From Leptasterias polaris (lineage: Eukaryota > Echinodermata > Asteroidea > Forcipulatida > Asteriidae), in NCBI GenBank assembly GCA_037783415.1, contig JAZGTN010000048.1:124001-188000 (forward strand): DNA of 64,000 nt. Reading direction: 5' to 3'. The position numbers and the translations under genes are program-made. Under the pieces are notes generated by a model, which did not search any database, had not been told where the DNA came from, and was given only the letters and a program-made list of their open reading frames with translations. How positions within the stretch are numbered: position 1 is the stretch's first letter; every line of letters starts with the position of its first letter. Below are positions 11,910 through 22,280 of the stretch, in pieces.

Positions 11910-14507
11910 ATGAAGTATTTCACCACGAGAGAAGTGTTTGTAATTATCTTATTATCAGTTTGTGTAAAAAGTTGTCTTTCTAGGTGTAACGAACAAAGAC
12001 TTATCTCAAACTACTACTCAGCCGAAAATCAGATTTTGAAGAGCCATGGTTTCAAGTGGAAGACTGTATCTTCTCCAGTTCTGTGTGGTCGAGACTGCTC
12101 CATTAGCCCCCAATGTCAATCATTTAACTACCACCCTAGTAAATATCTTTGTGTGTTGAATAATTCAACCGGATCCAACAATCTTGATGACTTGGTCAAT
12201 CTCCAGGGAAGTATCTATTTTGACGAGTACGTGAAAGTTCCGTTTTTTACAAAACTCGAAACTACATCAATCGACAAAACAGTTTCAGCAATGGTTACAA
12301 CAGCCACGACTGCTGCAGATTTGTACACTCAAGCACTAACGACATCCATGTCACCTGACACTTCGGCAGAAAAGACAAAACAAGTCGAAGAAACAGTTTC
12401 AGCAACGGTTACAACACCCACGACTGCAGCTACTTACACTCCAGCACTAACGACACCCATGTCACCTGACACAGCAGAAACGACAAAACAAGTTACATCC
12501 CCTGCTACCTACAAGAGCTGCACAGAGTTACTTATTGCAGGTAAGAGTGACAACGGCATTAAAACAATCTACCCCGATGGTCTGCCAGAGGGCATCCAGG
12601 TCTACTGTGATATGGAGACCGATGGTGGAGGCTGGGTTGTATTTCAAAGGAGACAAGATGGCTCTGTTGACTTTTACCGTAACTGGGCTGAATATCAAGC
12701 AGGTTTTGGAGATCTCAATAATGAGTTCTGGCTGGGCAATGACATTCTGCGCACAATAACTTCGACTGGACAATGGCACCTACGTATTGATTTGACTGAC
12801 TGGAATGGTAATTCTCGTTGGGTCATTTACAAGAGGTTTGCTATATCAGGTGACGAGTACAGAATCACTGTTGGTTTGTTTGATAGTCGTAGTACAGCAG
12901 GTAACTCAATGGCATACCAAAATGGGTTTTCTTTCACAACGCGCGACCGTGACAACGATCCATACTTGCCAGAAAATTGCGCAAGGAAATGGGAAGGTGC
13001 CTGGTGGTTTAATGACTGTTTCAGAGCTCACCTCAATGGTCGTTACTCTCAAAACCCAAATGTGGTCTATTCGTGGGGAGTTCAGTGGGTTGATGATTAT
13101 GGGTATTACTACTCCTTAAAAAGATGCAGCATGCAATTACGAGAAGCAGAACCAGAAACGACAAATCAACTAACAACCCCAGGTTCCTACAAGAGCTGCA
13201 AAGAGTTTTTAATATCAGGTACAATTGACAACGGTGAATACAAAATCTACCCCGATGGTCTGCCACAGGGCGTCCAGGTCTACTGTGATATGGAGACCGA
13301 CGGTGGAGGCTGGGTTGTATTTCAAAGGAGACAAGATGGCTCTGTTGACTTTTACCGTAACTGGGCTGAATATCAAGCAGGTTTTGGAGATCTCAATAAT
13401 GAGTTCTGGCTGGGCAATGACATTCTGCGCACATTAACTGCGACTGGTCAATGGCACCTACGTATTGATTTGACTGACTGGAATGGTAATTCTCGTTGGG
13501 TCGTTTACAAAAGGTTTGCCATATCAGGTGACGAGTACAGAATCACTGTCGGTTTGTTTGATAGTCGTAGTACAGTAGGTAACTCAATGGCATACCAAAA
13601 TGGGTTTTCTTTCACAACGCGCGACCGTGACAACGATCCATACTTGCCAGAAAATTGTGCAAGGAAATGGGAAGGTGCCTGGTGGTTTAATGACTGTTTC
13701 AGAGCTCACCTCAATGGTCGTTACTCTCAAAACCCAAATGTGGTCTATTCGTGGGGAGTGCAGTGGGTTGATGATTATGGGTATTACTACTCCTTAAAAA
13801 GATGCAGCATGAAAATACGAGAAGCAGAACCAGAAACGACAAATCAACTAACAACCCCAGGTTCCTACAAGAGCTGCAAAGAGTTTTTAATATCAGGTAC
13901 AATTGACAACGGTGAATACAAAATCTACCCCGATGGTCTGCCACAGGGCGTCCAGGTCTACTGTGATATGGAGACCGACGGTGGAGGCTGGGTTGTATTT
14001 CAAAGGAGACAAGATGGCTCTGTTGACTTTTACCGTAACTGGGCTGAATATCAAGCAGGTTTTGGAGATCTCAATAATGAGTTCTGGCTGGGCAATGACA
14101 TTCTGCGCACATTAACTGCGACTGGTCAATGGCACCTACGTATTGATTTGACTGACTGGAATGGTAATTCTCGTTGGGTCGTTTACAAAAGGTTTGCCAT
14201 ATCAGGTGACGAGTACAGAATCACTGTCGGTTTGTTTGATAGTCGTAGTACAGTAGGTAACTCAATGGCATACCAAAATGGGTTTTCTTTCACAACGCGC
14301 GACCGTGACAACGATCCATACTTGCCAGAAAATTGTGCAAGGAAATGGGAAGGTGCCTGGTGGTTTAATGACTGTTTCAGAGCTCACCTCAATGGTCGTT
14401 ACTCTCAAAACCCAAATGTGGTCTATTCGTGGGGAGTGCAGTGGGTTGATGATTATGGGTATTACTACTCCTTAAAAAGATGCAGCATGAAAATACGAGA
14501 ATTATAA
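11910..14507 (+). CDS. Secreted PAN-like / triple fibrinogen-domain lectin
   Basis: The protein has 865 residues in one uninterrupted exon. The ATG at 11910 is chosen because it is the first ATG in frame and opens a signal peptide (about 1-24, hydrophobic VFVIILLSVCV). Residues 26-100 form a PAN/apple-like module with Cys spacing around GRDCSISPQCQSFNY. A Thr/Ser/Pro linker with two copies of an 'SATVTTxTTAA' unit follows to about 195. Three FReDs follow at about 199-412, 424-638 and 650-865. Each has the first Cys pair (SC..VYCDMETDGGGW), a DRDND calcium-site motif, and ENCARKWEGAWWFNDC near the ligand pocket. An extra Cys (LKRCSM) ends each domain. FReD proteins such as ficolins and tachylectins bind acetylated sugars and act in innate immunity. 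Sugar specificity cannot be read from sequence alone. A single-exon, triple-FReD layout is unusual. Confidence 0.92.
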   Translation: MKYFTTREVFVIILLSVCVKSCLSRCNEQRLISNYYSAENQILKSHGFKWKTVSSPVLCGRDCSISPQCQSFNYHPSKYLCVLNNSTGSNNLDDLVNLQGSIYFDEYVKVPFFTKLETTSIDKTVSAMVTTATTAADLYTQALTTSMSPDTSAEKTKQVEETVSATVTTPTTAATYTPALTTPMSPDTAETTKQVTSPATYKSCTELLIAGKSDNGIKTIYPDGLPEGIQVYCDMETDGGGWVVFQRRQDGSVDFYRNWAEYQAGFGDLNNEFWLGNDILRTITSTGQWHLRIDLTDWNGNSRWVIYKRFAISGDEYRITVGLFDSRSTAGNSMAYQNGFSFTTRDRDNDPYLPENCARKWEGAWWFNDCFRAHLNGRYSQNPNVVYSWGVQWVDDYGYYYSLKRCSMQLREAEPETTNQLTTPGSYKSCKEFLISGTIDNGEYKIYPDGLPQGVQVYCDMETDGGGWVVFQRRQDGSVDFYRNWAEYQAGFGDLNNEFWLGNDILRTLTATGQWHLRIDLTDWNGNSRWVVYKRFAISGDEYRITVGLFDSRSTVGNSMAYQNGFSFTTRDRDNDPYLPENCARKWEGAWWFNDCFRAHLNGRYSQNPNVVYSWGVQWVDDYGYYYSLKRCSMKIREAEPETTNQLTTPGSYKSCKEFLISGTIDNGEYKIYPDGLPQGVQVYCDMETDGGGWVVFQRRQDGSVDFYRNWAEYQAGFGDLNNEFWLGNDILRTLTATGQWHLRIDLTDWNGNSRWVVYKRFAISGDEYRITVGLFDSRSTVGNSMAYQNGFSFTTRDRDNDPYLPENCARKWEGAWWFNDCFRAHLNGRYSQNPNVVYSWGVQWVDDYGYYYSLKRCSMKIREL
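13147..14502 (+). repeat. 678-bp tandem duplication encoding FReD 2 and FReD 3
   Basis: Bases 13147-13824 and 13825-14502 look identical by eye, synonymous sites and linker included. The first FReD (about 12470-13146) has the same 678-bp period but differs at scattered positions, for example 'ataacttcg' against 'ttaactgcg', and 'caattacga' against 'aaaatacga' at the domain end. This order means FReD 2 was copied to make FReD 3 very recently, or that conversion keeps them equal. A collapsed or expanded assembly repeat is the main alternative. Confidence 0.85.
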
Positions 14508-14530
14508 ATTATGCTAAGATACGACTAAGC

Positions 14531-14536
14531 AATAAA
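14531..14536 (+). terminator. Polyadenylation signal of the FReD gene
   Basis: AATAAA lies 24 bases after the TAA stop codon and is followed by a GT-rich stretch (gttgaccggcgtcacccgtttt). This would give a very short 3' untranslated region. It supports the view that the ORF is a complete, expressed single-exon gene. Confidence 0.6.
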
Positions 14537-14539
14537 AAA

Positions 14540-16740
14540 TGTTGACCGGCGTCACCCGTTTTCAGAGACGCACTGACCAAGATTTCTGATCAAGCGTGTT
14601 TTTGAGTTCTGGGTCACGATAACCACACAATTAGTATGTGTGGGTCATCTCCTGCTCAAGTCTGACCAGATAAGGTCTTCATACTGTAGAATGACAACAT
14701 TAGTATCTAGGTTCAACAACTATAATGGAAGGGTAATTGTGTTTTCGCAATCCAATGTGTCTGTACGACCTTTCCGTGATTGACACTTAAACGTTATTTT
14801 CTTTGAAGTTAAACTTTTAAAACGTTAGACTTTCGAACGCTTGGTGTCAGCAGACTTACCAGGTAGATTGTTGTTACTTAGCTCTGTTGTTACTTAGCGT
14901 GTCCCTAACAGTCTCTTATCGACACTTTAAAGTCAGACTGTATTAAGACTCGTATTTGAGTAAACACAATATTAAAAAAGAAAAGGCGGAAAAGTAAGCT
15001 ATAAAATCGTGATACAAAAAGATTGTGAAAAGTAAGATAACGCACTTGGGTGGCGATTGAGACATATGTTTTAAGAGCAAACGCACTGTCTACAAACTGA
15101 ATGCAAGGGCTTAAAATGTATTATGTTGCTCTGAAAATTTAGATACAAATGTCTTATTGCGCCAGGGTCTTGAGCATGTTTACATCAGTAATGATAAATT
15201 ATAATTATAATGTGTTCTGAGTCTGACATAATTTGAATCTGATATCTTCAGTCGTCATGCAACATGTCTCTGAATGTTTGGCACACATAATGTCTGACAA
15301 CTTACACTCTACAACCTGCTGGGTCAGAATTGACCTGGTTCTGGATCCCAGTGTGACCTGGAATCTGTGTCAAAATAACACAAAATTGGGTCAAACTGAT
15401 ACATAATCCAACTTAAAACAAATATTCTCATCAAGTTTTGGGGATCTGACCCGGCAGTGTTAGGCAGTCAGGATCTTTAGGATTAGTATCCGACAAGCAG
15501 TCAATTGATTTGTAGTATGTTGGGCTTTTCATTTTCTGTTTATCATTAGTGTACGCTTTTATAATTAATAGAACTGGGGCCTCTTTTTATCCCGTATACT
15601 ACTGCCATTTCACTGTAGGTGGTATCAAACTACCATGGATTGGTTGCATCGTTTATGTGGCTTGTGTTGATTAATTTGAACATATTTTATGAATATCGAA
15701 GTAAGGAATGGCTAACGAACGGAAGTAACAATCGACTTCAAATGGAAGGTGGTCGAGACAATGGTTCTTATGAGATCTGCATCTAACAACTGCAATAAGA
15801 GTATTTTCATGTGTTCTGCACTAAATTGTTTGAGCTTTGTCTGAAAACCTAGTTTCAATATTTTTGTCTCTTAGACTAATTTTTTAAAATCGTTCATTTT
15901 CTTTACGTTACTTTAAATGTTAGATCCTATTTATACATTGTGGATTTTTAATCCTGTTTAGTTGTTAGGCCTATGGCTTTTAAAAGATTTTACTGGTAGC
16001 ATTTCGGCTCATTTTTAGCCATTTCAACAAAATGTTGTTACTGGCATCTAAAACTACAAGGAATTGGTTGCATCAATTTATGGAGTTTATGTTGATCGAT
16101 TTAAATATAATCAACAGCGGTTTGTGAAAAAGCCTTGCCGCAAGTGATGGGGCCGATTAAGTATAAAATGTTTATAATTCCACAATCGGCTTTTCAAAAG
16201 TATTTCAGTGTACAAAGGATGAACAAAGAAATATAATTTTCGTTTTCACTAAAATCTTTAATTGGGCCAGTCACAACACACCCGGCCTTAAATTCATGAA
16301 GCTTCTATAGGCAGAAAACAAACAAATTTATTGAATAGATTAAGTATCAAAAAATAGGCGACGTATATACGTTATACTCATAGGGTTTTAGCAGGTAAAT
16401 CGGTGTTACTGAGCATGATTTTCTTAACGCAGCTTGTAACAATTATGCCCCATATGGAGAGATAAATACTAAATCGCTTTCTCTCAGCGTACCAAGTCCA
16501 TGAAGCCATCTTGATCCCACACTTTTAAGAATATATTGTATAGAAATGAATAGAAATAAAGGCAGAAATAAAAAGCTCTATATAAAATAAAATGTGTCTC
16601 TCAATCTAATCAAAACGTGGTTGGTGAAATAAATTCCGTAAAGAGATGTCTCAAGTCAGACTCCAAGTGCTAGGGGGCTAGACCAATTTGGATCAGACCG
16701 GCCAGGAAACCGGGTAAGAAACTTAATTTTAATCCTGACT
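14540..16740. other. Gene-free spacer between lectin gene and telomere-repeat island
   Basis: No gene, RNA or transposon end was recognised in 2.2 kb. Near-repeats 'aaactaccatggattggttgcatc' (about 15630) and 'aaactacaaggaattggttgcatc' (about 16050) share a following 'ttatg(t/g)..ttgttgat', so a small local duplication of about 420-bp offset is likely. Confidence 0.45.
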
Positions 16741-16800
16741 CCAATTCAGTTTGAGCCCCCCCCCTCCCCGCCTCCCTCAGCCCCTCCCCGCCAGCCATAT

Positions 16801-17126
16801 TTTTTTTCTACGAACTTGTTGACACTGCGCATGCGCACTTACTTACTCCTGAATAAGCAGTGAATATTTATGAGGGTTAGGGTTAGGGTTAGGGTTAGGG
16901 TTAGGGTTAGGGTTAGGGTTAGGGTTAGGTTTAGGGTTAGGGTCAGGGTTAGGGTTAGGATTTTAAAAGTCCCTTTTTCTCGGTTTAAATTTACAGGATA
17001 ATACACTACACGCGTACACAGCGTACACTAATTACACGTACTTACATGCTACACGCATTAGGCATGCCTAAGAATAAATCATTGATTGCGCATGCGCGGG
17101 TTTCAAAAAGTTCGTAGGAAAAACAA
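16801..17126. repeat. Inverted repeat enclosing the interstitial telomere track
   Basis: The left arm (16801-16837) reads 'tttttctacgaactt..' then 'gacactgcgcatgcgca'. The right arm (17086-17126) is its imperfect reverse complement ('tgcgcatgcgc..aaaagttcgtagg'). The arms are about 30 bases at roughly 80 percent identity and include the palindrome GCGCATGCGC. C-rich tracts flank both sides on the plus strand (16757-16797 and 17133-17168), as direct rather than inverted copies. The structure resembles a small transposon carrying telomeric repeats, but no target duplication is evident. Confidence 0.5.
16873..16960 (+). repeat. Interstitial telomeric repeat (TTAGGG)n
   Basis: About 14 tandem TTAGGG hexamers on the plus strand include three variant units (TTTAGGG-like, TCAGGG and the final TTAGGA). 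The variants lie at the right side. TTAGGG is the telomere repeat of deuterostomes and many other animals. With unique sequence on both sides this is an internal track, not a chromosome end. Confidence 0.92.
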
Positions 17127-17169
17127 TCTCGCTCCCCGCCCCCCTCCACCCCCTCCCCGCCCCCTCCAT

Positions 17170-17930
17170 GCAAAGTGTACACTATTTGAATTACATGGTT
17201 GCTCTCTCCGCAGCGTGCCGTTGAGACTGCCTGGACGAGTCCATTTTACCAGGTATTGTTATCTTCAAATGTTGTAAATTCACCAAATCTTTACACTAGA
17301 AAACATTCGTAAATGTATTTGTTTGCGTTGCCACTTGCTTCAGTAATTTAGTAATTTAATAAACAACAAATATTTAACGTAAGCGACATATATTACATAT
17401 CTGTTTAAGGTGTATGTTGCCTCAAATTTAACATTACCTGCGGCAAATGTTCCCGTCTGTCAACAGAGATCGTTTGCACGATGGGCAGAAACCATTTTCT
17501 AAAAATAAAAAATCTAAATATCGTCAAATATCTAGAGGATGTACCGAAGGATTTTATTTAAACTTTCAGGAATGAAAGATCTATCCTTAAATATTACGTT
17601 CAGCGAAAAAAATCAGAGGAGAACGATACTTTGATATTTGCAGCCTATTTAGGGGAGACGTTTTGTAATGAAATTCCCACCTGGACCCATTCATACACTT
17701 AATACTAATAGCCGCTGCAATAAACCAACGGAAAATTTGGGGTTAATATTTTTACGCATTTTATTTAAAACTAAGCACCTCAAGAATTGAAAATGCTCTT
17801 ACAATATACATTGTTTTGTTTTCAGTGCTGTTAAAGAGAGAATTTTAACGGTATACATGAATTTCGTTTTGCTTTTTAATGGTCATGACCTCTTTTTAAA
17901 ATGGAGTGTACCCGCTTATTTCGTTTTTTG
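17170..17930. other. Spacer before the FReD pseudogene
   Basis: AT-rich sequence with no recognised gene. The stretch up to about 17935 shows no convincing match to the signal-peptide coding region of the intact lectin gene. Confidence 0.4.
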
Positions 17931-18618
17931 TGAAATTTGTATTGAGTTCTGCGTATCTACAAGACTGCCACTGTCAATGTGACAGTTCACATCAAATCCA
18001 AACATTTTTCTCAGCGACAAACCGAGTTTTTCTGAACCATTTCTTTCAGTGGAAGACTGTAAGTTCCCCTGTATTATGGGCGAGACTGCTCTATGGATCC
18101 ACAGTGTGCATCATTCAATTATCGAGAGAACTCTGACATAGGCCAATGTGAGTTAAGTTTATGCCACTAGGGATAGCATGAACACAGACTTCGTCGAGCT
18201 CCAAGGCAGTTTTTACTATGATTTCAGTTTGGGTACTCCTTCGTTTTCAATTTTTATGAAAAAGTACAGCAGTTGTACGAGTTTTTTATGATGATGGTCT
18301 TTACACGAAAACGGCATCTACACCATCTAACCCTCTGGTTTGACTGCAGGCATCAAAGCGTAAAGAGATCGAGACCGACGGAGGAGGCTGGATTGTGTTC
18401 CAAAGAAGACAAGATTGCTCTGTTGACTTTTACCGCAACTGGAATGAATACAAATCTGGTTTTGGTGATCTTTTGGGGGAGTTTTGGTTGGGAAACAATA
18501 ACCTTCTATCACTTACTGACAACGGACAATGCCCACTGCTTGTTGAAATGGAAGACTGGGATGGTGAAAAGGTTTGGGCGGCTTATGGTGAGTTTGCTGT
18601 TTCCGGTGACCAGTATAC

Positions 18619-18871
18619 TGTAGAGGCAACCCGATCTACCGGTAGGGGGTGCCAGCACGACTCCGCGGTGGGGCACTGCTGGTTGCCCCTGCCGTCGATC
18701 GGGGAAACCCGCTCGCCAGAGAGGGCGTCCTCTGGCTTTGGCCTTCTTCTTCGTGTAAAAGTCAAGACTTGTTGAATTAATAAAAGCTCCGGAACAAGGG
18801 ACAGAAAAGCCAGTAAAGTGTATTATTGTGTCATAAAGCTGTGTGCATCGAAACCACCAGTCAACGCTACA
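18619..18871 (+). repeat. 5' LTR (253 bp)
   Basis: It starts TGTAGAGGCAACCCGATCTA and ends CAACGCTACA. It contains a promoter-like 'attaataaaagctccgg' about 95 bases before its end. It differs from the 3' LTR at scattered bases and by short deletions, so the insertion is old rather than fresh. Confidence 0.88.
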
Positions 18872-20141
18872 TTGGTGGCAGCTGAGGCACAGTTTAGAGG
18901 ACCGGACAATAAGGTAAATTCGTGTTATTTCTGGGATGCTGAACACACGAGGCCAGGGTAGAGTAGCATCGGAATCTCTACAGGCAGGAGACGATGGGTG
19001 CCGGGGTGAGGCCAGACTGGCTCCCCGAGCCGGCAATCATTCATAACTGTTGGTGATTTGTTGTCCTTCGAGGGACCAGAGGACAAGGGGGAAGTTTTAT
19101 CCCCAGAGATATTATGGGGGTCTCGGAGACTGTCGGGCCAGGCTGGACTTGGAGAAATGCTCGTAGGGACAGGCCAGGACCAGACACCTTTCATTTGGAG
19201 CAGCCTAACGCTGCGAACCAACTACGTCGGACGCACGGATCCCCTCGGAGCCGTCCCGTCCGACACGCACACACGCTCGAGACATTCTACATCGGGAGCA
19301 GCCCCAACGCACCCACTCATTCTCGCCGGACGCACGGATCCACGCGGAGCCGTCCCGGAGTTGGGGTGACAGGAGACGGACTAGACGTGCACGCCATCAA
19401 CTCAGCGCTGGAGGAGGAGCTGATGGAGTGGGGGAGGTTCTCGACCACTCGGAGCGCCCTCCAACCATTCCATTGAACCCAGCGCGAAATAAGCCGTATG
19501 GAAAGGGGCATTGTGACAGCCCGGAATGATCCCAGTCTTCCTTCCCACCACACCTTCGGAGGCGACCTCCACCGAACCGACAACACCGGCTGGAGGCCGG
19601 AAGCGACGCACCAGAACCCACAGCACCACCTCCGCTGGAACTGAGCAATCTCTTCTCCCTGGGGGTCGGTCCAGACGAAGAGGAACAACTTCACTCGGAT
19701 CGGCCTCTGACACCACCTCCCCCAGCGGCGAAGATTAGCTCCGACCGGGACCCTTTCCGATGGAGCAGAGGACGCTGACGCTCCGGACACCTGGCCGGAC
19801 GGCGAGGCAACCACCAACACGTCTTCATACCATCATGTCAGGCAGATAACAGCACCCAGACGGGGAGCGCCGCCCAACCCGCTTCTCCTGCGGATAACAG
19901 CACCCAGGTTGCTGTGACATTCAACGAGGAACCTGCCAGTACCCCCGCCACCAAGATTTCCCAATGGAGCTCCCCACAGGTTTGGGAACAGCTACTGCAC
20001 AGGACCGAGACACAGCGGGGACCACGACAGTCTCCCCCATATTTTTTTGTTGTGTTCCTTTGTAAATGGGTTCGCCTCGCTGGCGGAGAGCCGGCGCTCG
20101 CTGCCTGCTTCTAGGACAAGCAGGGTCATAGGAGGGGGCAG

Positions 20142-20561
20142 TGTAGCGGCAACCCGATCTACCGGTAGGGGGCGCCAGCACGACTCCGCGGTGGAGCACT
20201 TCTGGTTGTTGCCCCTGCCGGTCGGCGTAATTGTTTTCCCCAAGAGAGATGAGACCACTTATAGCATTAATTTGCGTGTTATACTAATTTTTGTAATCAA
20301 TTTAAAAAAGACTGTTTTTTGTAGAAAACACGCCAATTTATGCTAAGTGGCCTCATCTCTCCTGGGGAAAAAATTACGCTGCCGGTCGATCGGGGAAACC
20401 TGCTCGCCAAGAGCGGGTTTCCTCTGGCTTTGGCCTTCTTCTTCGTGTAAAAGTCAAACTTGTTGAGTTAAAAGCTCCGGAACAAGGGACAGATAAGCTA
20501 GTAAATTGTAGTCTTGTGTCATTTAAAGCTGTGTGCATCGCAACCCCCGTTCATCGCTACA
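20142..20561 (+). repeat. 3' LTR with nested MITE (264 bp without the insert)
   Basis: It starts TGTAGCGGCAACC and ends ATCGCTACA, and matches the 5' LTR on both sides of the inserted MITE. TGTAGCG and CGCTACA form a 7-bp inverted terminal pair. The start codes the same 'ctaccggtaggggg' block as the 5' LTR. Confidence 0.88.
20225..20380. mobile_element. 156-bp MITE with 8-bp target duplication, inside the 3' LTR
   Basis: The 8-bp direct repeat GCCGGTCG flanks it at 20217-20224 and 20381-20388, and the 5' LTR shows the (slightly changed) empty site. The inverted termini extend about 37 bases: GCGTAATTGTTTTCCCC at the left and GGGGAAAAAATTACGC at the right, both continuing into a 'gagatgag(a/g)ccactta' block. 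An 8-bp duplication points to a hAT-type transposase. The short AT-rich core has no coding capacity. Confidence 0.82.
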
Positions 20562-21350
20562 ATACTCTGCATATCGGTTCATATGACAGGAAAAGTATTG
20601 CCAAATGATTCCATGCTTTACCCTGTGGGAAACACCGTACTCCAATTTGCCCCGTTGAACGGGCGTACTCACGCGGTAGGCGTTTTATGTTGGGGTGTAA
20701 ATAACTGTGTTTAGGGTGCACAGATCTTGTTCTAATGGTCTGTTCAATATAACTTCACTGAAGATTTTAATATTCTGGCTCAATTCTGGCCCAATACAAT
20801 CCATACACCAAACAGCCATAGACCAGAGGCGGCAAGTTTTGTACTGCACAAATGCACAAACGAATGCCGCTTTGGCTCTAGTCTTGGCCCAAGACGTCAG
20901 TGATCGATAGTGGATAGTGTAATGCGCTCGGTTACAACTCGTTACAGCGCGCCCTCTTGTGGCTTGAATTACCCAACTTGACTAGCTCTCACTAACGTCT
21001 TGGGAATCTCGTAGCGCTGGCTTAACTTGTTCATTGTTTTCTCCCTAGCCTTTCCTAGGGAACCAATCAGCGCGCGATCGTAGTAATAAATTTGCATAAT
21101 TACTTATGTGACCCAGGGTCATAGTGCATGCAGTAATGTCGACATGGCCGCCAGCTGTGAGCGATTCTCACTAGAATTTAGAAAAGAAACACGCTCGTGA
21201 AAAACTAAAAGTCAAACTAATTAAACCAAATCAGTCATGAGCTATTGATGATGTTCTAGATGGCAACTACCCGTTCGTCTGCTTACAAACCGGCTTCGGT
21301 ATAAGCTTAATTTTCCAGTCATTTACCTCTGTATGTCGATGTGATTTAGA

Positions 21351-22280
21351 CAGTGTTGTATGACTCGAGTCCAGGACTCGGACTCGAGTCCGTCTCGAGT
21401 CACAATTTCGGTGACTCGGACTTGACTCGAGTCACGTCTGCAAAAGACTCGGACTCGGACTCGGACTCGACTATCATGACTCGGACTTGTCCCCGAGGAC
21501 TCGTGACTCGAGTCACGTATTTTCACAAACTAAACTTTTTTTAAATAATAAAAACAATTCCGATGATCCGATCGTCATTCCCGGAGTGCACATGGAGTTA
21601 ACGTCTAGCACAATAAATAAGTACACTGTCGTATGGTGTTGCAAGTAATAGTGTTCGTGATTATTCTGTAGATGGCCATCTACGTACAGCGCGTGTATGT
21701 TCGATTCGTATGTTCAATACGCATAATAACACTGGGAAGCACGACACCAGTATTATGCTGGTATTCTGTCAACGTTAACACCATAGCCACTGTTTGTGCT
21801 TGATGCATATTACCAGGGAAATGGCATGTCTGGTACCTGTAAAACACAGCCTGCATATTGCACTGTGATGGCTGTGTGTTGTTTGCACCAGTTTCTACAC
21901 ATGGTCGACACACACACACGACGTCAAGTTTGGTCACGTCACAAGTAAAAAGTAGTACAACATTTTTTCAGTCATGGCATATCTGCCGTTCGCCCCGTAT
22001 TGTTTCTTTTGGTTATACCAACTTTAACAAAAACTTTAACAGAACTTTGTTTAAAATAAATGTGTTTTATTTTGTCATTTCCAATTCTTATTTTACGACA
22101 TTTGGTTTGCAATCAATATTTAAACCAAGTGACTCGTGACTCGGACTCGGACTCGGACCAAGTGACTCGTGACTCGGACTCGGACTCGGACCAAGTGACT
22201 CGGGACTCGGACTCGGACTCGACCCAAGTGACTTGAGACTCGGACTCGGACTCGACACAGGTGACTCGACTACAACACTG
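21351..22280. mobile_element. hAT-type MITE with (GACTCG)n subterminal arrays
   Basis: A perfect 8-bp target duplication, GATTTAGA (21343-21350 and 22281-22288), flanks the termini CAGTGTTGTA (21351-21360) and TACAACACTG (22271-22280). Both ends carry arrays of the hexamer GACTCG and of GACTCGAGTC-like palindromes (21361-21520 and 22128-22270). These are the sort of subterminal repeats that hAT transposases bind. The 600-base AT-rich middle has no transposase. Ser-Asp and Pro-Ser repeat ORFs here are just readings of the hexamer arrays. Confidence 0.93.

Larger units (their letters stand above)
18619..20561 (+). mobile_element. Non-autonomous LTR retrotransposon (TSD ATAC)
   Basis: The element is 1943 bp. 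The 5' LTR is 18619-18871 and the 3' LTR is 20142-20561 (with a 156-bp insertion). Both LTRs start TGTAG and end CTACA. The target duplication ATAC is at 18615-18618 and 20562-20565. One base after the 5' LTR is a primer-binding-site-like TGGTGGCAGC, and a polypurine tract (aggaggggg) precedes the 3' LTR. The interior (18872-20141) is GC-rich, with overlapping open frames but no protease, reverse transcriptase or integrase motif, so it depends on a partner. TSD length and PBS suit a Gypsy-type relative. It sits inside the FReD pseudogene. Confidence 0.88.
17935..20625 (+). pseudogene. Decayed PAN/FReD lectin paralogue, split by an LTR element
   Basis: Bases 17945-18250 encode a broken PAN-like module matching the intact gene (FFQWKTVSSPV, then after a frameshift GRDCSMDPQCASFNY, then ELQGSFYYD). 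The Thr-rich linker and the N-terminal FReD part are missing. Bases 18370-18618 give a FReD core (IETDGGGWIVFQRRQD to AVSGDQY), with Gly-to-Cys and other odd changes. The reading stops exactly where the LTR element begins at 18619 and resumes at 20562 with YTLHIGSYDRKSIAK, matching the 'YRITVGLFDSRSTAG' segment of the intact gene. It then shifts frame and fades by about 20625. Only one FReD is present, so the tripling belongs to the other gene or was lost here. Confidence 0.85.

Noticed and set aside
12528..14475. Multiple ORFs antisense or out of frame to the lectin
   Set aside because: Shadows of the FReD repeats; they recur at the 678-bp period with the same sequence.
18509..19820. Several overlapping 80-175-codon ORFs on both strands
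   Set aside because: They follow the GC-rich interior of the non-autonomous LTR element; no gag or pol motif was found and all overlap each other.
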